Assembly (NCBI RefSeq): GCF_014635285.1
Contig: NZ_BMCR01000003.1
Location: 62,001-126,000 of the forward strand
Source of the DNA: Stappia taiwanensis
GTDB taxonomy: Bacteria; Pseudomonadota; Alphaproteobacteria; Rhizobiales; Stappiaceae
Length of the DNA: 64,000 nucleotides
Direction: 5' to 3'
Both the position numbers and the translations under genes were made by a program. Under the pieces are notes generated by a model. That model made no database searches. It had not been told where the DNA came from and saw nothing but the letters and a program-made list of their open reading frames with translations. Below, one piece after another: positions 19,214 through 27,367 of the stretch (the first letter of the stretch is position 1; each line of letters begins with the position of its first letter).

Positions 19214-19675
19214 GTGACCGGGGAACTGGACTACGGCTGTCTCAACGATCTCGTCGGGCATCTCTTGCGTCACGCCTTCCTGCGCGGTCATCAGGCCTTC
19301 GCCCGCGCCTTTGCCGATGAGGAGATCACGCCGCTCCAGTTCATGGTGCTGGAGCTGGTCGACCGCAATCCCGGCGTTAGTCATCGGGAGGTGGCCCGCG
19401 CCATGTCCTGCTCGCCTTCGGTGCTGACTACCGCGCTGAAACCGGTGGTCGGATCGGGCGTGCTGTGTCAGGCGCGGGCAGCCGGGGATCGCCGCAAGGT
19501 CGGCTACACCCTGTCGGCGGCGGGCAAGGCGCGTTTTGCGGGCTTGCGCCAGCGGATCGGCGGCGCCGAAGAGATCTTGCTCGACGGCTTGAGCGAGGGG
19601 GCGCGGAACGAGCTTCGCCGGGCTCTCCGGCACATCATCGGTCGGCCTGTTGGGGCGGAGGATGTAAAAACCTGA
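19214..19675 (+). CDS. MarR-family transcriptional regulator
   Basis: A 153-residue winged-helix protein with the MarR layout: ITPLQFMVLELVDRNPGVSHREVARAMSCSPSVLTTALKPVVGSGVL is the helix-turn-helix and AAGDRRKVGYTLSAAGK the wing with the conserved D-R. The GTG start at 19214 is 9 nt after the monooxygenase stop, implying one operon and autoregulation by an aromatic-type ligand. The palindrome at 16722-16740 is a candidate operator. Confidence 0.85.
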   Translation: MTGELDYGCLNDLVGHLLRHAFLRGHQAFARAFADEEITPLQFMVLELVDRNPGVSHREVARAMSCSPSVLTTALKPVVGSGVLCQARAAGDRRKVGYTLSAAGKARFAGLRQRIGGAEEILLDGLSEGARNELRRALRHIIGRPVGAEDVKT

Positions 19676-19689
19676 ATGCAAAATTCCAC

Positions 19690-19706
19690 TTTATAATTAT
19701 TCTAAA
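19690..19706. promoter_or_regulatory. Irr/ICE-type iron control element
   Basis: TTTATAA-TTA-TTCTAAA is a 17-bp dyad differing at one base from a perfect TTTAGAA-N3-TTCTAAA, the pattern of the ICE/Irr box in Rhizobiales. It sits in an AT-rich stretch in front of the imelysin operon. Confidence 0.7.
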
Positions 19707-19731
19707 CTATTGTTTTCTTTTATTTTATTTC

Positions 19732-19747
19732 TTGACACTTAAAGTCA
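19732..19747. promoter_or_regulatory. RirA/IRO-type box overlapping a TTGACA -35
   Basis: Positions 19733-19747 read TGA-N9-TCA, the iron-responsive operator pattern linked to RirA. It overlaps a perfect TTGACA (19732-19737), the likely -35 of the iron operon, so bound RirA would block the promoter when iron is plentiful. A matching -10 was not clear. Confidence 0.7.
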
Positions 19748-19829
19748 TGTATTGTTGGTTCGGTCGCGCGGCGGCACCTGCCGCAGCCTTTGATGCCGGG
19801 ACCTTGACCCCCGGCGATTGGGGGATGTG

Positions 19830-20339
19830 ATGACCGAACCTGTGCACCTGTCGCCCTGCGGCAACATGGGCGGGGCGGCGGCCGAGCAACTCGTAATCGA
19901 GGGGCTGCGTCGCTGGCTCGACGGCTATCGAACCGGCAGCATCGACTGCTGGGAACGGGCCTGGAACCTTTATGCCTGTACGCTCGGGGTCGAACGGGCG
20001 CGCGCCACCGTGACCAGCCTGTCCTGCTATGCCCGGGCGCTCAATGCCTGGACCAAGGGCGGGGTCCACATGCTTCCCTATGATTGCCCGCGCCGCTGTC
20101 CGCAGGAATGCCTCGCCGTTGCGCTGGTTGCCGCTTCTCAGGCCGGCGATCAGATGGCGGCGGGCGAACTGGCCGATGAGCTTGTCCTCGCCCCCGGCCT
20201 GCCGGCGGCGCTTGAGACGGCGGCCGGCTTTGCCGACGCCTTGCGCGGGGCAAGACTTTTCCTGCCACGACGCGATGCGCTGCCCTGCCTGTGGGCCGGG
20301 CTGGCCGGCGCCTGCGGGCCCGGCGCCACACGCCACTGA
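19830..20339 (+). CDS. Conserved small protein with Cys triad, first gene of iron operon
   Basis: A 169-residue soluble protein without signal peptide or membrane segment. I do not recognise a named domain. It is rich in conserved-looking Cys: C10 in SPCGNMGG, and a C-x3-C-x3-C cluster (C86, C90, C94 in DCPRRCPQEC) that could bind metal. The N-terminal part is helical, with WLDGYRTGSIDCWERAWNLY. The ATG at 19830 follows GGGGGATGTG. It sits between the Irr/RirA boxes and the imelysin gene, so an iron-related role is likely. Similar small genes lead imelysin operons in rhizobia to my recollection, which should be checked. Confidence 0.75.
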   Translation: MTEPVHLSPCGNMGGAAAEQLVIEGLRRWLDGYRTGSIDCWERAWNLYACTLGVERARATVTSLSCYARALNAWTKGGVHMLPYDCPRRCPQECLAVALVAASQAGDQMAAGELADELVLAPGLPAALETAAGFADALRGARLFLPRRDALPCLWAGLAGACGPGATRH

Positions 20340-20391
20340 CCTTTATTCACCGTAAACGCGACCCATTCACCAACAGACGGGATAGACCAAC

Positions 20392-21663
20392 ATGCGCAAG
20401 ACCTCTTTGATGCTCGCCCTTCTGGCGAGCGTAGCCGCCACGCCGGCCTTCGCCGCCACCGAAGCAACGCCCCAGACCGTTCTCACCACCTATGGCGACA
20501 TTGCCGAGGCGGCCTATTCGGAGGCCCATGCCACGGCGCTTGACCTTTCCAAGGCGATCGACGCGCTGCTGGCCAACCCGACCGACGAGACGCTGGCCGC
20601 TGCCCGCGATGCCTGGCGCGCGGCGCGCCGCCCCTATCAGCAGACCGAGGTCTATCGCTTCGGCAATGCGCTGGTCGACGATTGGGAAGGCAAGGTCAAC
20701 GCCTGGCCGCTCGATGAGGGGCTGATCGACTATGTGGACGCCAGCTACGGTACGGACTCGCCGGAAAACGCCTTCTACACCGCCAATGTCATCGCCAATG
20801 CCAAGCTGACCGTGAACGGTCAGGAGATCGATGCGACCGAGATCACGGCCGAGCTTTTGGCCGAGACGCTTCAGGAAGCCGGCGAGATCGAGGCCAATGT
20901 TGCCACCGGCTATCATGCCATTGAATTCCTGCTCTGGGGTCAGGATCTGAACGGCACGGAGAAGGGCGCGGGCAATCGTCCGGCCAGCGATTTCGACACC
21001 GCCAACTGCACCGGCGGCAATTGCGACCGGCGGGCGGCCTATCTGAAGGCGGCGACCGCGCTGCTGCTGGCCGATCTCGACGAGATGAAGACCGCCTGGA
21101 GCGCCGACGGTGCGGCCCGCAAGGAGCTGGCGGAGAAGGGCGAGGCCGGCGGCCTTGCCACCATCCTCACCGGCATGGGCTCGCTCTCCTATGGCGAATT
21201 GGCCGGCGAGCGGATGAAGCTCGGCCTGATGCTGCACGACCCGGAGGAGGAGCATGACTGCTTTTCCGACAACACCCACATGTCCCATCTCGATGATGTG
21301 ATCGGCATCCGCAATGTCTGGTTCGGCACCTACAAGGGCTTTGCCGGCGCGGCGGTGGAAGGGGCGTCCCTGCGCGATCTGGTGGCGGCGAAGAACCCGG
21401 AGCTGGCGGCGGAGATGACCGCGAAGCTCGATGCCTCCCTGGCCGCCTTCGAGGCGCTGCGCACCCGCGCCGAGACGGTGGAAGCCTATGACCAGATGAT
21501 TGGCGAGGGCAACGCGGAGGGCAATGCCCTGGTCGAGGCGGCGGTGCAGTCGCTGATCGACCAGACCCGCTCGATCGAGCGCGTGGTGTCCGAACTCGGT
21601 CTTGAGCAGATCGCCTTCGAAGGCTCGGACAGCCTCGATAATCCGAACGCGGTCTTCCACTAA
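20392..21663 (+). CDS. irpA: Imelysin-family iron-regulated periplasmic protein (IrpA-like)
   Basis: A 423-residue secreted protein with a Sec signal peptide (to about residue 22, TPAFAAT). The imelysin (Peptidase_M75-like) fold is all-helical, duplicated, and carries a GxHxxE motif, here GYHAIEFLLWG (H175, E178). ARDAWRAARRPYQQTE is another conserved imelysin segment. These proteins bind iron or haem-related ligands at the cell surface or periplasm; proteolysis is no longer assumed. It is followed by a di-haem oxidoreductase, a second imelysin and a DUF1513 protein, a known operon type in alphaproteobacteria induced by iron shortage. Confidence 0.92.
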   Translation: MRKTSLMLALLASVAATPAFAATEATPQTVLTTYGDIAEAAYSEAHATALDLSKAIDALLANPTDETLAAARDAWRAARRPYQQTEVYRFGNALVDDWEGKVNAWPLDEGLIDYVDASYGTDSPENAFYTANVIANAKLTVNGQEIDATEITAELLAETLQEAGEIEANVATGYHAIEFLLWGQDLNGTEKGAGNRPASDFDTANCTGGNCDRRAAYLKAATALLLADLDEMKTAWSADGAARKELAEKGEAGGLATILTGMGSLSYGELAGERMKLGLMLHDPEEEHDCFSDNTHMSHLDDVIGIRNVWFGTYKGFAGAAVEGASLRDLVAAKNPELAAEMTAKLDASLAAFEALRTRAETVEAYDQMIGEGNAEGNALVEAAVQSLIDQTRSIERVVSELGLEQIAFEGSDSLDNPNAVFH

Positions 21664-21678
21664 GCCGGTTTGAACAAG

Positions 21679-21708
21679 GGGCGGCGGGTGTACGGGCTCC
21701 CGCCGCCC
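21679..21708 (+). terminator. Hairpin after irpA
   Basis: A perfect 10-bp stem (GGGCGGCGGG / CCCGCCGCCC, 10-nt loop) lies directly after the irpA stop inside the operon. No T-run follows. It may reduce read-through so that the abundant imelysin is made in excess of the downstream proteins. Confidence 0.6.
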
Positions 21709-21761
21709 GGTTTGCGCGTTGGGGCTTGGCCCCAGGAGGGACGCGCCACGGGACAGCGAAG

Positions 21762-23285
21762 ATGATGACACTGATGAAGCTCGGGACGGCTGGCTGTGTG
21801 CTGACCGCCTCCCTGACCGCTGCTGCTGCGGCGCCTCTCTCCCTCGATCACCGCGACGACCTGAGCGACGCTGACAAGGCGAAGGTGGAACGGGTGCTGG
21901 CCGACCCGCAAGCCGATGATCTGGCCGAGCGCTTCGAGGAGATGAGCGGCGGTGCCGCCACCTCGCGCAAGAAGCTGAACGCCAATGCGTTCTCGCACCC
22001 TTCGGCCAATCTGTCCTTCGAGGATCAGCAGCGGTTCGCGGTCGGCAATGGCCTGTTTCGCAAGTTCTGGGTTTCCTCGCCGGCCTCCACCCGCGCCTCC
22101 GATGGGCTGGGGCCGCTCTACAATGCCCGCTCCTGTCAGGGCTGCCACCTGAAGGACGGGCGCGGGCATCCGCCGGCGCCGGGCGAAGAGCCGGTTGCCC
22201 TGTTCCTGCGCCTCTCAGTGCCGCCGACCACCGAGGCGGAGAAGGCGGCGCTTGCCAATCGCGACGCGCTGGTCATTCCCGAGCCGGTCTATGGCACCCA
22301 GTTCCAGACCTATGCGGTGCCGGGATTGTCGGCGGAAGGCCGGATGAAGGTCAGCTACACGGACAAGCCGGTCACCCTTGGCGATGGCACGGTGGTGACC
22401 TTGCGGGACCCGGTCTACACCATGACCGATCTCGGCTACGGGCCGATGCGGGACGATGTGCTGATCTCGCCGCGCGTTGCGCCGCAGATGCTCGGCCTGG
22501 GTCTGCTGGAGGCGATCCATCCCGGCGATATTCTGTCTCGGGCCGATCCGGAGGATGTGGATGGCGACGGGATTTCCGGCAAGCCGAGCTGGGTCCGCAA
22601 GGCGCCGGGCGGCGAGCTTGTGCTCGGACGCTTCGGCTGGAAGGCTTCGGAGCCGACGGTTCGGTCGCAATCGGCGGGCGCCTTCGCCGGCGACATCGGC
22701 ATTTCCTCGCCCGATCGTCCGGACCCTTATGGCGACTGTACGGCGCGCCAGACCGACTGTCGGCGGATGCCCACCGGTGAGCAGGCCAATCTCGGTCCCA
22801 CCGAGGCACCCGATCCGGTGATGGAACTGGTGGATTTCTACTCGCGCAATCTGGCGGTGCCGCGCCGGCGCGATGTGGACGATCCGCAGGTGCTGAAGGG
22901 CAAGGCGGTGTTCCGCGCGCTTTCCTGCAACGGCTGCCATGTGCCGAAATACGTCACCTCCCGCAAGGCGGCGATCGCCGCTCATCGGTTCCAGCTGATC
23001 TGGCCCTATACCGATCTTCTGCTGCACGATATGGGCGAGGGTCTGGCCGACAACCGCCCGGCGGGCGATGCCACTGGCCGGGAATGGCGCACCCCGCCGC
23101 TCTGGGGCATCGGCCTCACCGAACTGGTCAGCGGGCAGGAAAGCTACCTGCATGACGGCCGCGCGCGCACGCTGGAGGAAGCGATTCTCTGGCATGGCGG
23201 CGAGGCCGAGACCGCCCGCAACGGCTATGCAGCGCTGGACAAGGCGGACCGGGAGGCGCTCATTCGCTTCCTCAAGTCGCTCTAG
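21762..23285 (+). CDS. Di-haem oxidoreductase (thiol-oxidoreductase-like c-type cytochrome)
   Basis: About 507 residues with a signal peptide and two c-type haem sites: CQGCH near residue 127 and CNGCH near residue 388, with HDGRARTLEEAILWHGGEA close to the C-terminus, a hallmark of the DUF1111/di-haem oxidoreductase family. DVDGDGISGKPSWV resembles a Ca-binding loop. It should act in the periplasm, possibly oxidising or reducing iron presented by the imelysin partners; that is inference. The start is ATG 21762, or the adjacent ATG at 21765-21776; the Shine-Dalgarno is weak, with an AGGAGG 23 nt upstream. Confidence 0.9.
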   Translation: MMTLMKLGTAGCVLTASLTAAAAAPLSLDHRDDLSDADKAKVERVLADPQADDLAERFEEMSGGAATSRKKLNANAFSHPSANLSFEDQQRFAVGNGLFRKFWVSSPASTRASDGLGPLYNARSCQGCHLKDGRGHPPAPGEEPVALFLRLSVPPTTEAEKAALANRDALVIPEPVYGTQFQTYAVPGLSAEGRMKVSYTDKPVTLGDGTVVTLRDPVYTMTDLGYGPMRDDVLISPRVAPQMLGLGLLEAIHPGDILSRADPEDVDGDGISGKPSWVRKAPGGELVLGRFGWKASEPTVRSQSAGAFAGDIGISSPDRPDPYGDCTARQTDCRRMPTGEQANLGPTEAPDPVMELVDFYSRNLAVPRRRDVDDPQVLKGKAVFRALSCNGCHVPKYVTSRKAAIAAHRFQLIWPYTDLLLHDMGEGLADNRPAGDATGREWRTPPLWGIGLTELVSGQESYLHDGRARTLEEAILWHGGEAETARNGYAALDKADREALIRFLKSL

Positions 23286-23328
23286 CGATGCGGTGCGATT
23301 GGATCAGACGGCAGGGAACGGGGCGAAG

Positions 23329-24462
23329 ATGACAGGCGTGATCACGACACTGAGGAACTGGGCGTGGGCGTTCGCGGTGGCGGGGCTTGCCGCCGGGTTT
23401 GGCGCCACGCCCGTCCTGGCGCAGGAGCCGCCCATCGACTACGGCCGGTTCGTTCCGGCGCTTGTTGAGGACTATGCGCTGCCGACGGCGCGGGATCTGC
23501 GCGACCGGCTGCAGGAGCTTGAGGGCGATGTCGCCCGGCTGTGTGCCCGGCCGGAAGAGGTCGGCGATGCGGGCGAGGCGACCAGCGCCTTCGCCGATGG
23601 CTTTGCCGCCGTGGTCGCCGCCCATGGTCGGCTCGCCGTCTCCCGCTTCGGCGCGCTGGCCGATGCCTCGGCGCTGGAGCGGCTTGCCTTCGTTCCCGAT
23701 CCGCGCGGCGTCCTGCGCCGGCAGGTGACCCGGCTTCTGGCGAAGGAAGACCCGAGCGCTCTGACAGCGGCGACGCTGAAGGACAAGAGCGTGGCCCTGC
23801 AAGGGCTCACCGCGCTGGAGTGGATCGCGTTCTCGCCCGATGGCGCGGTGGTGCTCGGTACCGAACAGCCCGACCGCGCCTATCGCTGCGCCTATGCCGG
23901 CGCGCTTGTTGCCGGTCTCATCGCCACGGCAAATGAGGTGGGGCGCGGCTATGCCTCGCCCTCCGGCCAGACCGCGCTGCTGCTGTCGCCGGGGCCGGAT
24001 AACCGGCTCGCGGCCACACCGAAAGAGGCGGCGGAGGTTGCCTTCAAGGCATTGATGACCGGGCTGGCGCTGATGAAGGATCAGGTGCTGGAACGGGTTC
24101 TGGAGCCCGGCCCGGCGAACGGCCGGGCGGCGCGGGCACCGTTTGCGCGATCGCGCAATGCGGTGCGTCATCTGTCCGCCGGGATCGAGGGGCTTGCCTT
24201 GGCCATCACTGCCGCCGGTTATCCGGAAGGGGCGGAAGGCGCCAGATGGATCGGCAACAGCCTGCAGTTTGAGACCGCGAATGCTCGAGCCGCGCTGGCC
24301 GCCGTTCCCGCCGATCTCGGCGCGGGCCTTGCCGACCCTGAGGCACGTGCCCGGCTGGTTTATGTGAACACCATCCTGTCGGGCCTGCGCGGCACGCTCG
24401 CCGGAGAACTGGCGGGGCATCTGGCGCTCAAGGGAGGCTTTAATGCGCTCGACGGTGATTGA
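23329..24462 (+). CDS. Second imelysin-family protein
   Basis: A 377-residue secreted protein with a signal peptide ending near ATPVLAQ. Segments GLTALEWIAFSPD (in the place of the GxHxxE motif, but without the His) and FGALADASALERLAFVPDPRG match the second imelysin-like protein of iron operons. Loss of the motif His suggests it binds a different ligand or acts as an assembly partner of IrpA. ATG 23329 is used. It overlaps the DUF1513 gene by 20 nt, so they are coupled. Confidence 0.85.
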   Translation: MTGVITTLRNWAWAFAVAGLAAGFGATPVLAQEPPIDYGRFVPALVEDYALPTARDLRDRLQELEGDVARLCARPEEVGDAGEATSAFADGFAAVVAAHGRLAVSRFGALADASALERLAFVPDPRGVLRRQVTRLLAKEDPSALTAATLKDKSVALQGLTALEWIAFSPDGAVVLGTEQPDRAYRCAYAGALVAGLIATANEVGRGYASPSGQTALLLSPGPDNRLAATPKEAAEVAFKALMTGLALMKDQVLERVLEPGPANGRAARAPFARSRNAVRHLSAGIEGLALAITAAGYPEGAEGARWIGNSLQFETANARAALAAVPADLGAGLADPEARARLVYVNTILSGLRGTLAGELAGHLALKGGFNALDGD

Positions 24463-25594
24463 CCGGCGGGCCTTCCTGACCGGCTGTGCCGCTGCGCTGG
24501 CCGCCGCCGCACCAAACGTTCCCCGCGCCCGGGCGGAGGATGCGCTGGCCGGTCTTGCCGGGTCGGACGACCCCTTGTTCGTGGCCGCAAGGCGTGGCTC
24601 CGATGGGAGTTACGCGCTTGCGGTGACGAGCCCGGAAGGGATCGACGTGCTTACCATCCCGCTGCCCGGGCGCGGCCATGATGTGGCGCTGTGCCCGGCA
24701 ACCGGGCGCTGTCTCGTCTTTGCCCGGCGTCCGGGCACCTTCGCCGTGCTGTTCGATCCGCTGGGCCGCGCCGGTCCGGTCACGTTCCAGGCGGAAGCGG
24801 GCCGCCACTTCTACGGGCATGGCGCCTTTTCGCCGGATGGCCGTCTGGTCTTTGCCACAGAGAACGATTTCGCCGCCGCGCGCGGCATCATCGGCGTTTA
24901 TGACGTCAGCGGCGCTTTCCCGCAGCGCCTGGGCGAATTCGCCAGCGGCGGGGTCGGCCCGCATGACATCCTGCCGATGCCCGATGGCAAGACGCTGGTG
25001 GTTGCCAATGGCGGCATCGAGACCCATCCGGAGCGCGGGCGAGACAAGCTCAATCTTGCCACCATGCGCCCGAACGTGGCGCTGATCGACCGGGAGGACG
25101 GCGCGCTGCTGGCGCGATTCGAGCTTGATGCGGAGCTGCATCAGCTCTCCCTCCGGCATATGACGGTGAGCGCTGGTGGCACGGTGTGGATTGGCGCCCA
25201 GCATCAGGGCGCGGCAACCGAGACGCCGGCGCTGCTCGCCGCGCTCGACCCCGAAAAGGGCCTGCGCCTGCACGATGTCGCGCCGAGGCTGCGCGGCAAG
25301 CTGGAGAACTATGTCGGGTCGGTGGCACTCAACCGAGAGGAAAGTGTCGTCGCCGCCTCCTGCCCGCGCGCCGGGCGGATGCTGTATTTCGCTACCGCCG
25401 ATGGCCGGTTCCTGGGCAGTCAGACGCGGGCCGATGTCTGCGGCGTGGCGCCGCTCGACGACGCCGGTTTTCTGCTCTCGGACGGGGAGGGCGGGCTGCT
25501 GCAGAGCGATGCGCCGGACACTGCGCCGCTGTTGCTGGCCAGCCGGGCAGGCATCTCCTGGGACAATCACATGATCGCCATTTCCCCGCGCTGA
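24443..25594 (+). CDS. DUF1513 protein, Tat-exported beta-propeller
   Basis: A 383-residue protein with a twin-arginine leader (DRRAFLTG followed by an Ala-rich stretch). The body has the repeated beta-propeller pattern of DUF1513: GRGHDVALCPATGRCLVFARRPG, FYGHGAFSPDGRLVFATEND, GVGPHDILPMPDGKTLVVANGGIETHPERGR and SWDNHMI near the end. Regularly spaced His could hold a metal. Tat export fits folding with a cofactor in the cytoplasm. It is the last gene of the iron operon. The function is unknown; partnership with the imelysins is supported only by conserved context. Confidence 0.88.
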   Translation: MRSTVIDRRAFLTGCAAALAAAAPNVPRARAEDALAGLAGSDDPLFVAARRGSDGSYALAVTSPEGIDVLTIPLPGRGHDVALCPATGRCLVFARRPGTFAVLFDPLGRAGPVTFQAEAGRHFYGHGAFSPDGRLVFATENDFAAARGIIGVYDVSGAFPQRLGEFASGGVGPHDILPMPDGKTLVVANGGIETHPERGRDKLNLATMRPNVALIDREDGALLARFELDAELHQLSLRHMTVSAGGTVWIGAQHQGAATETPALLAALDPEKGLRLHDVAPRLRGKLENYVGSVALNREESVVAASCPRAGRMLYFATADGRFLGSQTRADVCGVAPLDDAGFLLSDGEGGLLQSDAPDTAPLLLASRAGISWDNHMIAISPR

Positions 25595-25694
25595 CTGGCC
25601 CCTTGCGGGCCCTGGGTGGGGAAAACGGAGGGTTGTGGACGACGCGCCTTGATCATTTTGACGAGGCATTGAAAGATACCCCCTTTCCTGCGGA

Positions 25695-25712
25695 CGCGCC
25701 AAATAAGGCGCG
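25695..25712. terminator. Small hairpin before ABC operon
   Basis: CGCGCC-AAATAA-GGCGCG forms a 6-bp stem in the 150-nt gap between the iron operon and the ABC importer. It lies only 33 nt before the next start, so it may equally belong to the leader of that gene. No clear promoter could be fixed in the gap. Confidence 0.35.
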
Positions 25713-25744
25713 CCGTGGGGCAATCCAGAGGGGAGTTCTTCCAG

Positions 25745-27355
25745 ATGCGTTTCCAACGTTCCCTGTTGGCGGCCGCGCTGTCCACAGCGCTTGCCCTGCC
25801 GATGACCATGCCGTTTACCCAGGCCGAAGCGGCGACGCCGCCGAACATGTTGGTGATCGCCAACCGCATCGACGACATCGTGTCGCTCGATCCGCATGAG
25901 ATGTTCGAATTCGCCGGCACCGACTATGCCAACAACGTATACGACACGTTGGTGGTGTTCGACCCGGCGGATCTGTCCTCCGGCTACCAGCCCGGCCTTG
26001 CCGAAAGCTGGTCCGTGTCCGAGGACGGCAAGACCTTCACCTTCAAGATGCGCTCCGGCATTTCGTTCCATTCTGGCAATCCGGTCACGGCGAAGGATGC
26101 GGAGTATTCCCTGCGCCGGGTGGTTGCGCTGGAAAAGACCCCGTCCTTCATTCTCACCCAATTCGGCTTCAACAAGGAAAACATGGCCGAGACGATCCGG
26201 GCGACCGATGACGGGACGCTGGTGATCACCACGGACAAGAAATACGCCCCCTCCTTCGTGCTCAACTGCTTCACCGCAGCGGTTGCCTCCATTGTCGATA
26301 GCAAGACCGTGCAGGAGCATGAAAAGGATGGCGACTGGGGCAATGAATGGCTGCGCACCAACTCGGCCGGCTCCGGCGCCTACAAGCTGATCAACTGGAA
26401 GCCGAACGAGAGCTATTCGCTGCAGGCGGCCGGCGACTACTGGCGCGGCGACGTGGCGATGCAGCGGGTGATCGTGCGCCATATCGCCGAATCCTCGGCT
26501 CAGCGCCTGTTGCTGGAAAAGGGCGATGTCGATGTGGCCCGCAACCTTTCGCCGGAAGATGTCGCGGGACTTTCCTCCGATGAGAACGTGAAGGTCGAGG
26601 ACACCCTGCGCGGCCGGATCATGTACATTTCCATGAACCAGAAGGACCCGGTGCTGTCGAAGCCGAAGGTGGTCGAGGCGCTGAAATACCTCATCGACTA
26701 CAAGGGGATGGAAGGCTCCTTCCTGAAGGGTCAGTACACGGTGCATCAGGCCTTCCTGCCGCTGACCTACATGGGAGAGCTGAAGGATCAGCCCTACAGC
26801 TTCGATGTGGACAAGGCCAAGGCGCTGCTGGCGGAAGCGGGTGAGGGCGACGGCTTCGAGGTCGAACTCATCGTCCGCAATGCGCAGGAGCGGGTGGAGA
26901 TCGCCCAGTCGCTGCAGAACACTTTTGCCCAGGCCGGCATCACCGCGACGATCACCCAAGGAACCGGCAAGCAGATCCTCGGCAAGTATCGTTCGCGCGA
27001 TTTCCAGATCTACGTCGGCGCCTGGGGGCCGGATTATCCCGATCCGCACACCAACGCCGATACATTTGCGAACAACCCGGACAATTCGGATGAAGCCCAA
27101 CTGACCGGCAAGCTGGCCTGGCGCAACGCCTGGGACATTCCGGAGATGACCAGGCGGACCGATGCGGCGGTGCAGGAAACTGATGCCAAGGTCCGGGCGC
27201 AGATGTATGTGGACATCCAGAAGGACTTCCAGAAGGTCGCGCCCTTTGCGCCGATGTTTCAGAAGGTCGAGCAGAACGTGATGCGGGCGAATGTCAACGG
27301 CTTCAATCCGGGCGCCGCGATCACGGCGGTGTTCTACTGGCCGGTGACCAAGTAA
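25745..27355 (+). CDS. dppA: Peptide/nickel-type ABC transporter substrate-binding protein
   Basis: A 536-residue SBP of family 5 (DppA/OppA/NikA-like) with a signal peptide ending near TQAEAA. The family opening IDDIVSLDPHEMFE, DTLVVFDP, PGLAESWSVSEDGKTFTFKMRSG (the SBP_bac_5 signature) and GAYKLINWKPNESY are clear. The ligand (peptide, opine, nickel complex or sugar-like) cannot be told. ATG 25745 has a GAGGGGAG upstream. It heads a five-gene operon with two permeases and two ATPases, the complete importer. Confidence 0.92.
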   Translation: MRFQRSLLAAALSTALALPMTMPFTQAEAATPPNMLVIANRIDDIVSLDPHEMFEFAGTDYANNVYDTLVVFDPADLSSGYQPGLAESWSVSEDGKTFTFKMRSGISFHSGNPVTAKDAEYSLRRVVALEKTPSFILTQFGFNKENMAETIRATDDGTLVITTDKKYAPSFVLNCFTAAVASIVDSKTVQEHEKDGDWGNEWLRTNSAGSGAYKLINWKPNESYSLQAAGDYWRGDVAMQRVIVRHIAESSAQRLLLEKGDVDVARNLSPEDVAGLSSDENVKVEDTLRGRIMYISMNQKDPVLSKPKVVEALKYLIDYKGMEGSFLKGQYTVHQAFLPLTYMGELKDQPYSFDVDKAKALLAEAGEGDGFEVELIVRNAQERVEIAQSLQNTFAQAGITATITQGTGKQILGKYRSRDFQIYVGAWGPDYPDPHTNADTFANNPDNSDEAQLTGKLAWRNAWDIPEMTRRTDAAVQETDAKVRAQMYVDIQKDFQKVAPFAPMFQKVEQNVMRANVNGFNPGAAITAVFYWPVTK

Positions 27356-27367
27356 GCCGCCAGGATC

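Noticed and set aside
17846-19681. A 611-codon minus frame antisense to the FAD monooxygenase and MarR genes.
   Set aside because: It covers two genes with full motif sets on the + strand; its own sequence shows no family pattern.
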